DNA of 64,000 bases from Ifrita kowaldi (GCA_013398055.1 VZRS01014466.1:186001-250000), one strand, 5' to 3'. Positions 31,401 to 46,527 are shown, counted from the first letter of the stretch. Made by a program: numbers and translations. The notes: generated from the letters alone by a model not told the origin.

Positions 31401-32279
31401 TCTCTTGGAAGAATCAGATATATTGCCTGATTTCACTTAATAAAGTCCCATTTTCTGTTGTTAGAATGACAGATCTTCACTTGCAAAGATCTCCATTTTT
31501 TGCGAAGTTTTTGCCCAAAAAACCCCAAAAAGAGCCATTTTTCCATCTGCAAATTATGACATTTTGTATAACCAGGCTGTAGATCTTACTGCAAGAAGAG
31601 AACTTGTTTCATTCCAATACAGAGTTTTTGTATGGTACCTGTATCATTCACATCTAGTACTTGCGTACAATACCTGTATCATATTTCTGTTCTATGGGAT
31701 GGTTCCCAGCTACAGTGGAAGTTTGCCTCTATAAGTTTAACAGTTCTGGTCAGATTAAAGGATGTTCTTCTGTTAACCTGTAGCCTTTAGGATCACCTAC
31801 AGTAAGGATGAAATCCCAGCCATACACAAGTTGCTACAGACTTCCTATTAAGCTCTGCTGAAGCCGTATCGTATAAAAGGATGTTCTTCTATACAGCCAT
31901 ATGAAAGAACCTTGTAGAAGCACAGCATCTGAACAAAACATACCTAGGAGAGTGAGAAACTGTGTAGTTCCTCACCATGAGTGCTATTGGTGCTGCCTCT
32001 AGTAGCACCACAAATATGTTTTCCACGACATTCAGTCACCAAACACATTATTGAAGAGAAGGCATAAATCTGAGTTTTCAAACTGTGCTGCATATTGTAA
32101 GAACACTCAGAACAGGTTAGGCACCTTATGCAGCTATCTGAGCACAGGAATATACTGAAGGACTTAAGTATTTTCCATTCCAGCACAGTTTTATTCAGAG
32201 TTAATGTCGGCTAAATCACAATACATCATCTTAGCCCATTATAAAATGGATTTGAAACATTTGCTCTCCACATGCCACA

Positions 32280-33000
32280 GAAACTGCTGGGCACAGCAGC
32301 CCTACTGCCTCAGCCTGACGGAGGGGCAGGGGCTGCCATCCGCCCACACAGGACTATCCCGCTCCACTTCCCTCACAGAGAGCTTTGGGAGCCCCAAGGA
32401 CAAGGCTGGATTGGAAGGCATGAGACAAGGGCACGTACCGGCAGTGCGGGAGCCCAGGGAGGGCTAGTCCTTGGCTGGAGCTTGAATGGCGCTGTGGGTG
32501 AGGCCCAGGTGGGGCCATGAGGGGTGTTGGGGCTGGCAGGTGAGGCGAGGGGCTGTGCCCCGCCCAGCCATCCGCAAATAACATGGGAGAAAAGCCGAAA
32601 AAAAGCGGCTAACTCGGGCCGCGGTTCTGCTGCTCTCGCACGTTCCTGCTCTTGACCTGAGGCTGACTCTGGGCCGTGTGAAGGGGTCGGGGCTGGCAGC
32701 CCGAGGTGCCGCTGCAGCGCGGGCAGGGCAGGGCCGGGCGTGTGGCGGGGGCCGTGCCNCTCCGGGCTCCAGACTCGAGGGGCTGAGGGGCTCCAGCGGC
32801 CCTCCCCGGGAAGGGGCCGATCGCTTCCCTCCCTTCGAGTGGCTGCGGCGGGCTGCGTGCCCTTCGCCAGCCCAGGCAGGGCTCCTGTGTACCACGGGGA
32901 CGGGGACACGGGCGCCGGCCGGGAGCCGCGGGTGCCAGGTGCTCGCCGCAGAGCTGCCGCCCTTACCTCAGCCTGACCGCGTCTGACTGCGCGGCAGCAT
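32280..33000. promoter_or_regulatory. Isolated CpG-rich block inside intron 5
   Basis: About 0.7 kb of GC-rich, CpG-rich DNA rises from an AT-rich background 7 kb after exon 5. It contains GC-box-like and G-run sequence and one unresolved base at 32759. A 213-codon minus-strand frame (32373-33014) has the Pro/Ala/Arg/Ser composition typical of open frames in GC-rich DNA and resembles no family I know. The block could be an internal promoter, an enhancer island or the start of a non-coding RNA. It contains no splice-confirmed exon. Confidence 0.5.
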
Positions 33001-36000
33001 CCACGGAAGGACAAAACCTTCCTGCTGAAAGGTGAACCACCAGTTGTGCTCTAACATTTCCCCAAATCCAGCTGCTTTCAATACAGTTGAAAGGCGTGCA
33101 TCAAATTTTTCCTTAAAATGTTCTTTATTTGCTATTTTGAAATAGGGACTGAAATTTGTTGCTACTGGCATCACTACAGGCAAATTTTCAGTGCAACTGC
33201 AGAAGAACCAAAAGGGCAGATTTAAGAAGGAATGAAGGAAAACTAAGAAAGTGACAAAATACAGTGCAGGTGGGAAAGTGAAGATGTAATTTTATGTAGA
33301 CATTCTCTCATTTCTTTTTTCCATTTCTGTAACCTGTGGAAGTTCAGTTACAGCTGGTTAGGAAAACATCAGGGTAGTCTGGGAAAAAATATTTAACACT
33401 GCGTCTTGGAAACATCCCACTCATTAAAGCAACCATTACTGACAAAAAAGGATAAATTAGTAAAATAAAATACCAAGTAACCATACTGCAGTGAAAAAAG
33501 AAATTTCATTTTGTTTGATTCTGGAGTTTTCTGTCATACTTATCACTTGAAGAGGGAAAGAAACTAAAATCTGTTTTCAGAAATTCAGAAATAGAAAACC
33601 ACTTTTTACATCTAAATACAGCTCCTGCATTTGTTGAAAGAAAAGTTACTTTGATATTTGTTGCTAAATAAAATCTTGGATCAAGTAAAATTAATTTAAA
33701 AAATTAGTTAAGGCAACAATAAACACAGGAAATATACATGAATAAAGTGTTCTAAAAGTCAGGCAACTCTTTTAAGACTATAAATATCACCTAAGCAAGG
33801 CCACTATAATTAGCAAAGGGTGAACAAAAGAAGACGACCAGAAATAGATGGGGAGGGGGGAGGCTGGGAGGGTGAAATGTCTTGGTTAACCTTATTTGAG
33901 TGTTCTTTCCATAGCATAGGAAATGGTTCCAGCTAGCTCATGAGTTCTGTTGGTATTAACTGATTTTAAAAGGACATTTCCATGTTGTCTCTATGCCAAG
34001 GAAATTCTTTTACTGGCGTGTTTGCTCAGTACAGGAAACATCACCCTGACTAAGTGACACTGAATGTGACAAAGAATTGTATCTTTATTCTGGTGTTCAG
34101 TTAACACCATCGCTTTGTTTCATCTGGATACCTTCTGGTATTTACTGGGGAATACTTACTGCGGTCTCCCAGTTTGTCCTGCGTAATGAGCAGACTGGTG
34201 GTGCTGAGTCATAATCCCTCTCCACTCAAGAAGCAGCTTTCTGCATCCCTTAGGCAACTGATTAGTCTGAGGGATGATCCAGCACTTCAGGGGAGGCAGA
34301 GACAGGGCTGTCTAGTCACATGCTAATCTGCTTCATCTGTCTTCAAGGTATGGGCAGAAAAAACTAACAGTGATGGGAACCTTCCTCAGCTCCATGCTAT
34401 GGCCAGAATTTGCTGTGCAAGGAAATAAATATGTACCTATAACAGTTTGCTCTCCTAAACAGAGAGCTGAACAAATCAGTCTTGTATATAGTATTTTTCA
34501 GTGTAAGTTAGGCTGTGCTTACGGACCCAGTCTTGTACTGCGTATCAGGAAAAGCTTTACTGTAACCAATGAGAATTTTGTTCAAATAAGAAGTTAAGAT
34601 CTTGAATACTGTATTTCTATTTTCATTCGTAGCATTTGCCACTTTTTTTTTTCTGTAAAGCTGCATGTGTCAAGCATTTAAGTTTCATTTGCTACGTTAC
34701 TTTTAAATGCCCTATTTGTTATCTATTTTCTCCTCTTTTCCCTTCTCTTTCTTGGGAATTGTGCTAGTGCCACAGCCACTACATAGGCAGCAGTAACTGC
34801 AATTATTTGTGACCTTTTCCTTCAACGAGTCAGTGGTTTCAGTGACAAGCCCTCGAAATCTTCGTGCACGTTTTTTGGAAAAGGTGGAAATATTTGAGAA
34901 AAAGGTTCATGGTGTGGGTCATACAGCAGTCATCATATCTGTATTTCTGGAGCTCAGTAAAAATCCCAATAAGACCACAAAGATATTTAATTCTAAGTAT
35001 TATCTTTCCCTCTGGTAACAGCCAAAACATGTAGAGCAGGTGACAGTTGCCCAAAGTTTCTGTTTCTGCTCCCATTTGTCTGTGCAGTGGTTTTAGGGCA
35101 TAACAACCCTGTCCTTAGAATTGTGGGAGATGGCAGGGATGTAGTAGACTGGCTGCTGGGAGACATGAGACTAAATTAGGTGGTGGTGTGAATCATCTGG
35201 TGTGCAACTGGAAGCCAACACTAATGTGTAGCTCATACCCAGGTCACTATAGCATAAAATAGTTTCAGTTTCTTTTTCAACAACTCCACAGTCACTGATG
35301 TACCTTCTATCTACATATGGAGAGAGGAGCAGGAGATCGAAAGCCAGCTGCTCACAAACAAATACTACTGGAGCATTGTTTGGGTTAGTACATATCATAC
35401 TCATGAAAAACAAGAACAGGTAATTTTCTGCATCTGAGGCTGAGACCTGGATTGTCCTAACACGATTTGGAATATTTGCTATATTGCTAAGATTCTACCT
35501 AGACTTTCAAGTCTTTGAGAAATCCAAAGTTGCTGTAAGGAATAGCACTGCCTTTCTGATGCAGGACTTGGAAAATAATGGTCCTTGTTTATAGTACAGT
35601 GAATAAACAACAGGAATATTAACAACAGCAATAGTAATAATTTTAAGTAGACAGAAACACATGGAAATTGATTTACATTGGTTTGGACCCACCATTCACA
35701 AGATAGGTTCTCATTTGGCAAGTGTGGTCAAGGACAACGTTGTCTCCTGACTAGGAATGAACTTTCAGGGAGAGTGTTCCCAGTAGGAAGGGTTAGACCT
35801 CAAAGCAAGTATTTGCATGAGTAGCTCATTTGGTAACGTTGAACCACATTTATTTTTAATTTGCATGCCTCTCCTTTAAGTCATACCCTTCTCTTCTTGA
35901 CTTCAGTGGGAGCTCCACATGTTTTGCCTTTGATTCTGCTGCATGCTGGCAACTCTAATTAGTGTTAACAGGAGTTCAGTGGAGTTTCTTGCTCTCCTTC

Positions 36001-39000
36001 TTTCTCTGTGAAAGAGTTTACAAATCAGAAGTTGGAGCTTTATCAAACTGGTACATGGTGCCTATCAAGAATGTATCTTCATTTCTTCTTTTTCCCAGCC
36101 AAAGTGAAACTTAACCTTTTCCTAACAATGGTAGCATAACTATGAGAAAAATGACATTGATCATTCTAACAAGCTCCCCTTAGTTTTGAAAAAATTGCTT
36201 AGTATTGTCTTTGATTTTTTAACAGTAGAAATTTCAGCTAGTTAACATAGCCTTACTGTCTAAGCAGCTATCATAGTAACTTGGTGCAGTAAATATGAGT
36301 TAGAAAAGCTCAATTCTCTACGGCTAGAGCCTGCAACTCAAATTGAACCTCAGTCTGCTCTGCCTTATAGAAACTGCTTTGATTTTCAGAGATATTTTCT
36401 ATATGGACACAATACTACATTTTGAGCAAGACTGGGAGAATCCGGTCCTATTTTGCGACGCTGCTGATTTTATTAAGAATAAACACTCCCCACCACACCC
36501 TCATCATGAAACATTGCATCTTGAAAACAGAAATATTGTTCCATTTTGAGATTTTAATCTCAGACTTTCATACCCATGTGTATGGACAGACACTTTTCTC
36601 CTTCATAAGAACTGTCGCATGTGGCTTTCTGTGCTCACGTAATCCTCCTTCCAATATTTCAAAAGACACAGAATTTCCCAGCATGATGATAAAGTTTTCC
36701 TGTGTTCCAATAATAAAAGTTGAACGTACCAGTAATTTCCAGTTCCTCTGTGGTTGGGCAGCCTGTGAAGACTAAATCAGAAGTAGCCAACCTGCAGTAT
36801 CAGTGTGGGAGTCGGAAACAGATGTTCACTGGACAATACAATTTGTTGTCACTGTCGATACTATATGGCACTTTTCCCAACAGAAAATGTCTGCAGCTGG
36901 AAAGGAATGTAAGGCATGATTCATGCCCCAAATTATTATTATTTGTTAAATTACTGTTAATATTACATACTCCTTGCTTTATTTTGTTTTAAATGCCTGA
37001 ATCAGGGAGGCACAAGCACTCAAAAATACAATTAACTGGGCTTGCAGCTTCTGTGTACTATGTCAACCAATTAATTTAAGGCTTTTTTCCTCAAGACAAG
37101 ACATCCTGTTATATTATAACCAAGAGTCAAATTCTCTTCTTTAGAATCAGGGTAATTTAACCTTCAATTTTATAAAATATTTGCTCAATAGCTATTTACA
37201 CAAAAAGCACATGGCAGGAGGTAAATGAGACAAATTATTTCATGCGTATCAGGGTGTGTATCTATGAAAATGAAAATTTATTATATCCATATAATAGTAT
37301 TTTTATACATATAATAATATTTTAAAGTAGTTTATGTCTTGGAAATTCTAATAGGCCATTTGGGCATTCAAAACTGATCAAACACTCAAATGAGCAAAAC
37401 CCTCTATTAGCATATGATGGTAGCATATGATGCCTAGCCTTGATTTCCAGATTTCATGAATATTACAAAAGGAGATGCACTAGATCATACTTACTATAAA
37501 AGGCAATGGATTGGGTTAGGTGCTTTTTAAATTAAATATTAATTTTTTCAGAGATACATAAAATATATTTTAAAAAATGCAGAAAGCCTAAGTGAAACCC
37601 AGCCTAAATACAAATTAATGTATGCAGCAGGAGTGTAAAAGAGCTAAAGATCTGACTGCCAGAAAACTTGGTTATAATACCTATATTTTACACGAAGAAG
37701 TAACACCAGGTCTTTTCAAAAATGAAGACATCTGGGATTTGACTTGGAGTTCAGTGAAACTAGTGACAAAACTGACCTGTAATTGCTGACTCTTGTATCT
37801 CTGACAGACTTTCTTTAGAGATATTAAAAAGACGAAAAATGTGTGTTCCATTATATGGCCCGAACAAGAGCAAAAGATTTTAGCACTATAAAATCAAACA
37901 GCTGTCTTACTTTCACAAATGCATGTGGTAACACTTCACAGTAATCTTTTTGTAATACTAATTTTGCATTTACTGTGTTTACTGTTGCAGCGTTCTGCAA
38001 CAGAGTGGTTTACTGCTGCACGTCAGGTTTTAGTCAATGGGAAACATGAAATGATTTTCAGCTGTGCATTTCTTTGTAACTGCTGCATGATTTAGCCTCA
38101 AGACCTATCCATTGTCCAACTTTTTTTATGCTTTTAGATTTAGTGAATTTAGATATATTTCCATAGTGGAACACAAGGTGATTTTGAGTAAGAGCCTGAA
38201 CACTGCAAAATTTTCCAAGTCGGCATGAGATGAAGCAGGATGAAATAGCTGATAAGGTAACATTTAGCACACTTGTAATCAATGCGCTGAATTTCTCTGT
38301 GTGTGTGTCTGTATAAGTGTATTTTTATATACATTCATGGGTCAAACTGAGTTTTTCATCAACTAGATGCTGGCAAGTGCCAAAGTGATTTAAGATTAGA
38401 ACGGGATTTAGGCTGATCTAGCTACAGTTGTATTTCTCATTTCATCATCATGCCAGGGATACTGTGACAGTTGTGGGTTTTCTTTAATTTATGAAATAGG
38501 CAAAATTAAATGTCCATACCAGACACACCATTAAGTTACAGGGAGTGAAAGAGAAACACACAGGCATTAGGCCTTATTCTTTTGTCTGCACCCAGCAGAG
38601 AGCCCTGAATGTACAAAACAGCTGGGAAACTTCCTATGTGGCACACAGTTTGAAAAATGAATCTAAGATGTTTTTTAAAAATCAATCTGCTTTGGTTTAT
38701 TTCAAATTACTGTTATTCTGATTCTGATTCTCTACTCTCATTTTTACTATTGTGGCAGTTGAATCCCAATAAATGTTTTAGATTTGGAGACTTCTCACTG
38801 CAATACTAGAGACATCATGTACTCATACAAAGTTTTAGTACAACTTATAATTTCAAAAATTACTTGATTAAAATAGACCCATTTGCAAAAGTGACTAATC
38901 CACCATTTTCAATCATGCTGCTTTTTATGTGTTAATTTTTATCTACTGAATGACAATTTGCTGTCTCTCCTTGTCAATTTAATTATCTTTTTTGAAAAAG

Positions 39001-42000
39001 AGGGGCTTCAGAACGAGACAAATATTGATGTTCAGGTTACAGGGAAGATTTCCAAAGAGGCAAGAGAAAAAGAGATTACTGAAATTAGCAGGAGTACATC
39101 TCGCCTGCTAGCGAGCAGAGCGAGCAGCATTGGGAAGTGAGGAAACCCTTGGCCACCACATAGTGTGGCTGTGTACACCAGAGTTACTTAGAGTGCTCTG
39201 AATCTCATCTTTTGATCTCGGGCGATATTTTTCTCTGTTATGTCACAGAGGTCACCTGGCTCATGTGTGACAAACTGCCTGCATAAGTCACAGTGCCAGT
39301 GGCAGAGATTTGTAACCATGTCCCTGGTCCATTGCCTTTGAATTATTTCGCAGGCCCTCTGCTTTACATTTACACTCTGTCGGAAGATGAACAGGGGAAG
39401 GGAGTAAAATCAAGGGCAGGGTCTCATCCTGAAGGACAAGGGGAAACAGGTGGAAGGTTAATGGCCCTGGAGCGTATCCACAAGCCTCTCAGGCTTGATA
39501 TATGGGCCTCAGGCCTAAAACGGGCATTGGCTTTCAAAGATATATTATTTCATTTGAGGAGAGACATTCTGGAGTTCCTGCATTTGTCTGCTGATAGATG
39601 ATCCTCTGTCCACAATTGGTTATGGCGTGTGAGTTTTCCTTGGGCCTGCTCCCGTACATAAAAATTTTGCTGAGCTCTCCAACCTTTCGCATGCCTGTGA
39701 GAATGGGACGTGTGCGGGCCTTTTGGCAGGCGGCTGGATTTTTGTTGCTGCTATTTTCGTAGTTCCTTTTGAAGCGCCAGGCAAGTGGGGGATGAAAGGC
39801 ACTTCTGTTCATTCATACGCGGCTGGGCAGGGGCAGCCTCGCGGGGACAAAAATGGGGCAGAAGAAGATGTCAGGGACCCATTATGCACTCGTGTGTCTG
39901 CAGCCCAGGCAGAAGTCACTCCTGCTGACCCCGTATTTTATACTGGCACATGCCCTCAGAAAGATAGAAATGGGGAAATAATTTGCATAATTTTATGACC
40001 TCCCTTGGTTTATTGTATTACGGTTCTGTTAGGGTTTTTGCATGTGCGTCAACTTATGGGAAAAAAAATTAAGAGAGTAACTCCAGATCCTGAAATTTTT
40101 GTGTCCTTCTCCAGAACATTTACCTCAGGCACCTCATGAAAATGAGATGCTACTCTCACATCTCAGCAAAGCACCAGAGGTCCCAGAGCCAGTTCTGCTC
40201 AGTGCGACAGGACTGCGCTGCGGGCAGGGCACAGTGCTGGCAGGACCTGGCCCGGCCCCATCTCTTGTGGCCAGCTCAAAGGGGCACCTTGGCATGCACA
40301 GAGGAGCCTGGTGGCAAAGGCCTTGGTTCAGAGAGGGAGCAAGTCCCAGATTCATTGCCACAATGCATTCCCATGGCATCTTCTGTCATTGCACAACTAT
40401 CATAAATTGTGGGAAAATCTGTTTAAAAACCAAAGTGTTTCACAAAAAAACCCAAAATCTTATCATATATTTTCGTTTCATGTAGCCTACATAACAGCTT
40501 CTTAAATTCTCCTGATTTTTACCTGATTGAAGTTACTGTTACAGGATTGTGTTTCTAAGACCTATTACTCCAGGACAGCATGATTTAAGGAAAGTGGGAT
40601 ATATATTTTTACTACATAAAATATATTCATTTAGATTTGTTTTAATAACAAATAACTTCTGTTTCAGTGGATAGATTTTGCTTGAAAGAGTTTGCATTAA
40701 TTATACTTACATATCTCTTAGTTCTGCCTTTTTTTATGTTTCCTATGCTACTAAAAAAGCAAAGAAATGCAGGTTATATGTCGTAAGTTTCAACGTAGTT
40801 TGTTCGCTTTGTTTTTGCAACAGTAAAACTTGTACTTACATAAGCTGTAAAAACATTATATTGGTACCATGTCGTTTGAGTAATTAGGTTCTTTTGCTGT
40901 CACTGAACTCAGTTGCCAAACTCTCAGCACTCCAGTATGAGCAAGATTGGGCTCATTCTGCATTTCAGTCAGTTCCTGTAAGAAAATGTGCTGGTGCAGT
41001 GCAATTATTCTTTCTTCCTTTAGTGTTCTGCAGAGTTTAAGTTAGACAAGTGAGCTAAAAACTTGAGAGATATTTAGTGTCTCCTGCCGCCACAGGAAGG
41101 AATTCTGAGGACTTGTTAAAAGGGAAGATTTAGAAGCAGAAATTCTACCGAGAGAACTGAACAGAGTGTTAGCAGGCAGGAGGATCTGCTTTTCCACTTG
41201 TTGCTTTGATAACGGATAAAAGGCTGTCATGAACTGCAGGCTACCAGCTGGGAGTAGATAGAGTAATCCCAGCAGAGGGCTGGCCCCAAACTACACAGGC
41301 ATTCTTTTAAATCTTCAACACTGTAGGAAAGTTGTTGTTCCCCTACCATTGTCATCATTATTCATTATGATGTTTTCCACCCCAGTTTAAAATGTTGGTC
41401 TAGTAAATCTACCTTACAATACTTTTTTGTCGAAATATAAGCAAATAGAAGCAAATATTACATAGTCAAAGATATTTCAGCTATTTCATTCAACTGCCTG
41501 AAGATTACCAAAATAAATTCCAGAGAACTGAATCCGGATCTGCTGTAAGAAATCTCTGTCATTTGATTGTAAAGGTATATTGTGCCCAACGTGCAGATAA
41601 TCATAGGAACAATTTGTAACCTATGTCTTCCTTGTAATCAACACTCGTGATAAATGAAATCCAGAGGCTGTGTTACTTGTAAGAGAATAGCAACAGAATG
41701 TCATTTGTTAGAAAAGGAGTCCAAGTGACCCCTGCACAGTACAAACACAGGCGAACACAGTGACAGACAGAGCCTGGCAGATCTGTGCACGCGTAGCCGC
41801 AGTGATGTGCATTGTGCCACCGAGGTCATGTTACCAACATGCTTAGACACATGCAGGGCTGGGCCAGGAACATTTGTTAGCATGTTACAGATGCTTGACA
41901 AGATGGGGTGTTTCAACCCACATTGTAGCAGAGAAAAAACAAAATATTTAAGCCCTGGTTGTCATTCTATACTGTTCATTTTAATGATATATGTAGGGGT

Positions 42001-45000
42001 CTAGCTTACTTTGTATTCTTATGTGTAATTACCCATATAAAAAACACCACTCATTAGTGTTCTGTTCCACTGACTTAATTATACTCCTTAATTAAATCTT
42101 GACTAACTGGGGGTCACTGCAGTGTCAGTGGGATTTGTCACTGTTCGTCAGCAGGTGTCTGGTCACATCTATTTCTGGTTTCCCTGTTGCTGTATGCTGT
42201 TTAAGAGCATGGTCTTTTCTAATGCAAAAGACAATTATGCTTTACTTTGTTGTGGTTTGTGCCTTAAAGAAACATTAAGTGAATCCATTCTGTAATGCAA
42301 GCGCTCTCCCAGTCTTTATATACAGGAGGTGGGCAATGTAGCAAGTATAAACCTTTTCAAAACACAGTTCATTACCTCACTTGTGCTCATTTTCAAAGGC
42401 TTATTCTTCCTGCACTCAAAAGACACGTTCTTATTAATTTATCAGATAATCTTGTGTTCAACAGGCATAAAAATATATTGCAAATATCAATCCAGAGATA
42501 CTACTCCTTTTCCCTATCTCCTAAACATGAAGTGAATTTGAAACATGACCAGAAAGAACGAGCTAAATCAATATTACATGCATAACAAATACTACACGGC
42601 ATGTGCTGCTATTGCTGTGCTGCTCAGAGTAAGAAGACCGAGGCTCCCGATTCACTGTTCCCTGAATAATTCAGTGGGAGTTCTGCATGTGCAATAAGGG
42701 CATAATAGTGCCATTTCTGTCTGTTTAAAATTTGCATGTTTTGGGTTTGTTATTTTAGAAAGTTACTTAGGGGAAATATAATTCCCATGTTTACGCATAT
42801 AATAGGCACCTAATGTTCATCTGAATAATTGATTAGTCAAGTCAGGCTTTCATAATTAGCTATTGGCTTTCCAGTATAAGCCCACAAAACACTTGTCAAT
42901 CGACAGACATTTTTAATTTATTTATATATATGTTATCAAAAGAGCTGCAGTAGTTACCTAGAAAGCATTTATTATTTATTCTGTCAAGGCTGAGGAAACA
43001 TTCAGATTCTAGACATGTATTTTGAATCTATTGTAACTTTCCCAGAAGATTATTTTTTTGTTCTGAAAGTTTTCAGCAATGCTCTCTGCCTATAAGCTCT
43101 TGCTTACAGTGGAAATTGGAGTGCTTTTTTATTAAATTCATCCCTGTGTAACAAAGAAGCTAGTGACGTGTCTCACTGACTATAAAATAATGTGCATTAC
43201 TTATTTACACTCAGATATGTAAGAAGCATCTAAATAGATGTCACTAGCAGATATCCCTAATGCAGCTACAGATTCTGTGACCAGACAGATGCATCTGTTG
43301 ATAGCACATGCGTGACAGTGATATCGCAATTATGAATTGTGGAGCTGTATGGTAAATTGCAGAATCATAAGATAAATTATATTTCTCATGAACTTCATGA
43401 CCTTGTTTGAACTCTACCACTATTCCAGTTCTGCTTCCTCGTATTTCTAACTAGTTTTCAAGTGGTTGTTTTCAAAGGGAAAAGACATCCACCTTACTCC
43501 AGAAGTACATTTTGAGCCCACTGGTATGACATTCATAAACCAAAACATTTGATTGTGAAATCCAGAATGAAAATTGTTATTTTTTTTACCAGAAGTATGT
43601 TAAAAAAATTGGACTAGCAATTCTGTGGTTTATTTTATTGGGAAACAAACTTTACATTTCCATTGGGAGGCAGCATTTACTTTTAGTGCTTGTTGAGTGT
43701 GAGGCACTGAATTTTAAAAAAGTAGTATTATTATTATTTATGGAAAAGGTATTTTAGTTCTGCATATGCTATAAGTTTACTTACCCTTGTCCCTGTTCAG
43801 GAGAATCACCCTCATTTTAGTGAAAATATATAAGCATCAGCTTCCCATCAATGAGGTCAAGACAAGTACTTTCCTGAATCAAAGTCCTTCTGAGACCTGT
43901 ACTGTTGGATGTGTATTAAGTTCCTTGCTTTAACAGTGGAAAGATACAAATATAATATCAGGAATTTTAACCCATTTTTGATCTAAAGCACTTCTATGAT
44001 AGAGTGGCTTTTTAGTTTTTTTGGAAAGGATATGATGTAAAAACCACAATATAGTGGTAGGAAAAAAGTATGCCCATTTTGGTGGTGAGATTTATTTAAC
44101 TGTGGTTCACCACTATGAATTATGCGGTCTCACAGAATTCACAGAAGTTCTTGAGCAATACTGCAGCATCTTGTGTACCACATATGTTCTGCATACTCTC
44201 GGTTTCTATTGGAAGGTAGGAAAAACATTAGAATCATTCTCTTGAAGTTTGGTAACATACCTTCAATTGAAAATACGCAAATATATTTCTAAGGGTGTCA
44301 TTATAAAGTCCCTCCTCCCCAGTATATGTTGTACTAATATAACCTTTGTTGTCTGTTTTTATATCCATTGCAAAGTAATCAAAAATTTAATGCTAGGCTA
44401 CAAATATCACAGTATCTCTGTAGGATTCAGAACCAAGTTTGCAACTGCTGTTACAATTTTCTATATGACATTTGTACAGTGTTAACATTTCAATCAGTGT
44501 TATACCAATATAAGGATTTTCTACTGGGTTATCTTTAAGCATAGTAGTTTCTACCTGAAAAGTATTTATAATTTAGGCTGGTGTGCTAATTAAGGGTTTG
44601 AGCTGTGCAAGCATTGAAATGTTCCCGTTCTCACTATTAACGTGCAGAGTTCTCACTGGTTTCCCTAGCTATTACCCTGAGTTCAGAAACATTTCCCAGT
44701 GGTATTGCGTTGCTTGGTTCTTCCATTTAGACTTTGAAAGAGCATTGTTTTCAGTAAGTGTTTTACAACTGGAAATAGATGTGTCTGCTAAAGAGATTCA
44801 TATTTGCATCATTAGACAGGTGATCGGATCACAAGGTGGAAGAGAGATCATATACATGAACAATGAATTAAAATCCTGAATAGGATTGCTAGGGCTGTTT
44901 TTCTAGGTTACAGCTAAATGAGGGCCATTATGTGGGCTTTCAGATAAACTCACAAAGCTCTTATCTGTATAAACCTGATAGATCTGCCATTATTCTCAGT

Positions 45001-46527
45001 GACTAACAGAAGTTATATCATTCGGTTTCATTAAAAATGCATTAATCCTTTTTTAGTAACCTTTTCCTAATTCATTGATTCAATTATACAATGAACAATA
45101 AAAATGTTCGGTATAATAAAAATACAGTATTAAAAGTGTGTTATATACATAAATGTTTCATTGCAATGAAATTATTCAGAGTTTAAAAATATTAACAATA
45201 TTAATATCATGCTCTGAGACAACAAAGTGTACTTTTTTTCCAGCACTCTGAAATTATATATGAAAAGAATGAGTCTTTAAAATGAGATGCCTGAAATGGT
45301 TGCTTATAGTATTACATGTGGTCACTTCATGTACAGACTTCCTGTACAGCTGGGGACATTTACCAGCACAGGTTGATTGAGAGACAGCAGAGCATTACAG
45401 AATGTACACACGCATTGCTCGTAAATTCTGTGAACCAGGCTCCTCTGATCAGATCAATTCTCCCCAAAGTCACTGGCCTCTGGCCTAACTGAAAACAGAC
45501 TGACTCCCAGGGTTGGACCTTGAGTTATTGCAAGTATTGGGAACCTTGTGCTTGGTGAAGGAACACTCTTGGCAGTGCACGGCAGCACTGCGAGCAACTT
45601 CCACAGCGGTGGCAGCTCCTGCCATCCCACTTACACCAGCTAAATAATTCAGACCACCAGGACTCCAGTACAGCTCTCAGTCTGGCAGTTCAGCCAAGAC
45701 TTTAAGTGATTTTGACACCGCTAGTACTTCTTATCATTTTGTATTTGGTTTCATTTATTAATTTCTGTGGCAGGAGAGCACACTCTCAATGGCTGTATTA
45801 AACTGTTCTCTCAAATGCCAACAGCCCAGCACGGCTGAGCAGGTGCCTGTGTGAGACAGTCGATGCTGTCGGCTGCTGTGAAAAGCTGGCGTGATTTCTG
45901 CAAGCATTCCAAGACTAGAGGAGTAGAAAGCACTTCATATTTTCATTAGTCATCTCTTTACAGATTTACTTTTAATTCTTTCAGCAAAGCAGATTATTAA
46001 AAGCAATGACCTGAGGTCTTCATTCAGATCTCAGACTTGCAATCCTGTATAATGTGCGCCGCAGGGCAGAGGTCACACTGACGAGTCTGTTAATGTAGTC
46101 ACTCTGGGATAAGATCAATCTCCATACTTCACCATATTGATCTAATAGCTCATTGGCACTTCCCTCTTTGAATTGATTAGCTCATGTGTGAAAAGAGATT
46201 GATGGGTTTGTGACCCTGAGGAGTCTGTCAGGGGCACACCCATGGCAGGGGAAGTGCATGTTTTCAGTGCTTCATTTGGGTGGCTCATTATCTGGGTGCC
46301 TCACAGGGAATAAGGGTCATAACATAGTTTTATGAATTATTTACAACAAAATATCATGTTTTTCCTTCATTTGATGCTCTCCCTGCACTGAATCCATTCT
46401 CAACAGAGCTGGAAAAAATACACATAAATGGCCAAATGTACCAAATATTTGTGTAAAGGGAACCATGACATATAAGTGACCTTAAAAAGCAATTTTACTA
46501 ATATAAGGTAATCATAATAGATATGAG

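Noticed and set aside
32373..33014. 213-codon minus-strand frame in the intron 5 CpG block
   Set aside because: It has the composition expected from GC-rich DNA, spans an unresolved base, and matches no family I recognise.
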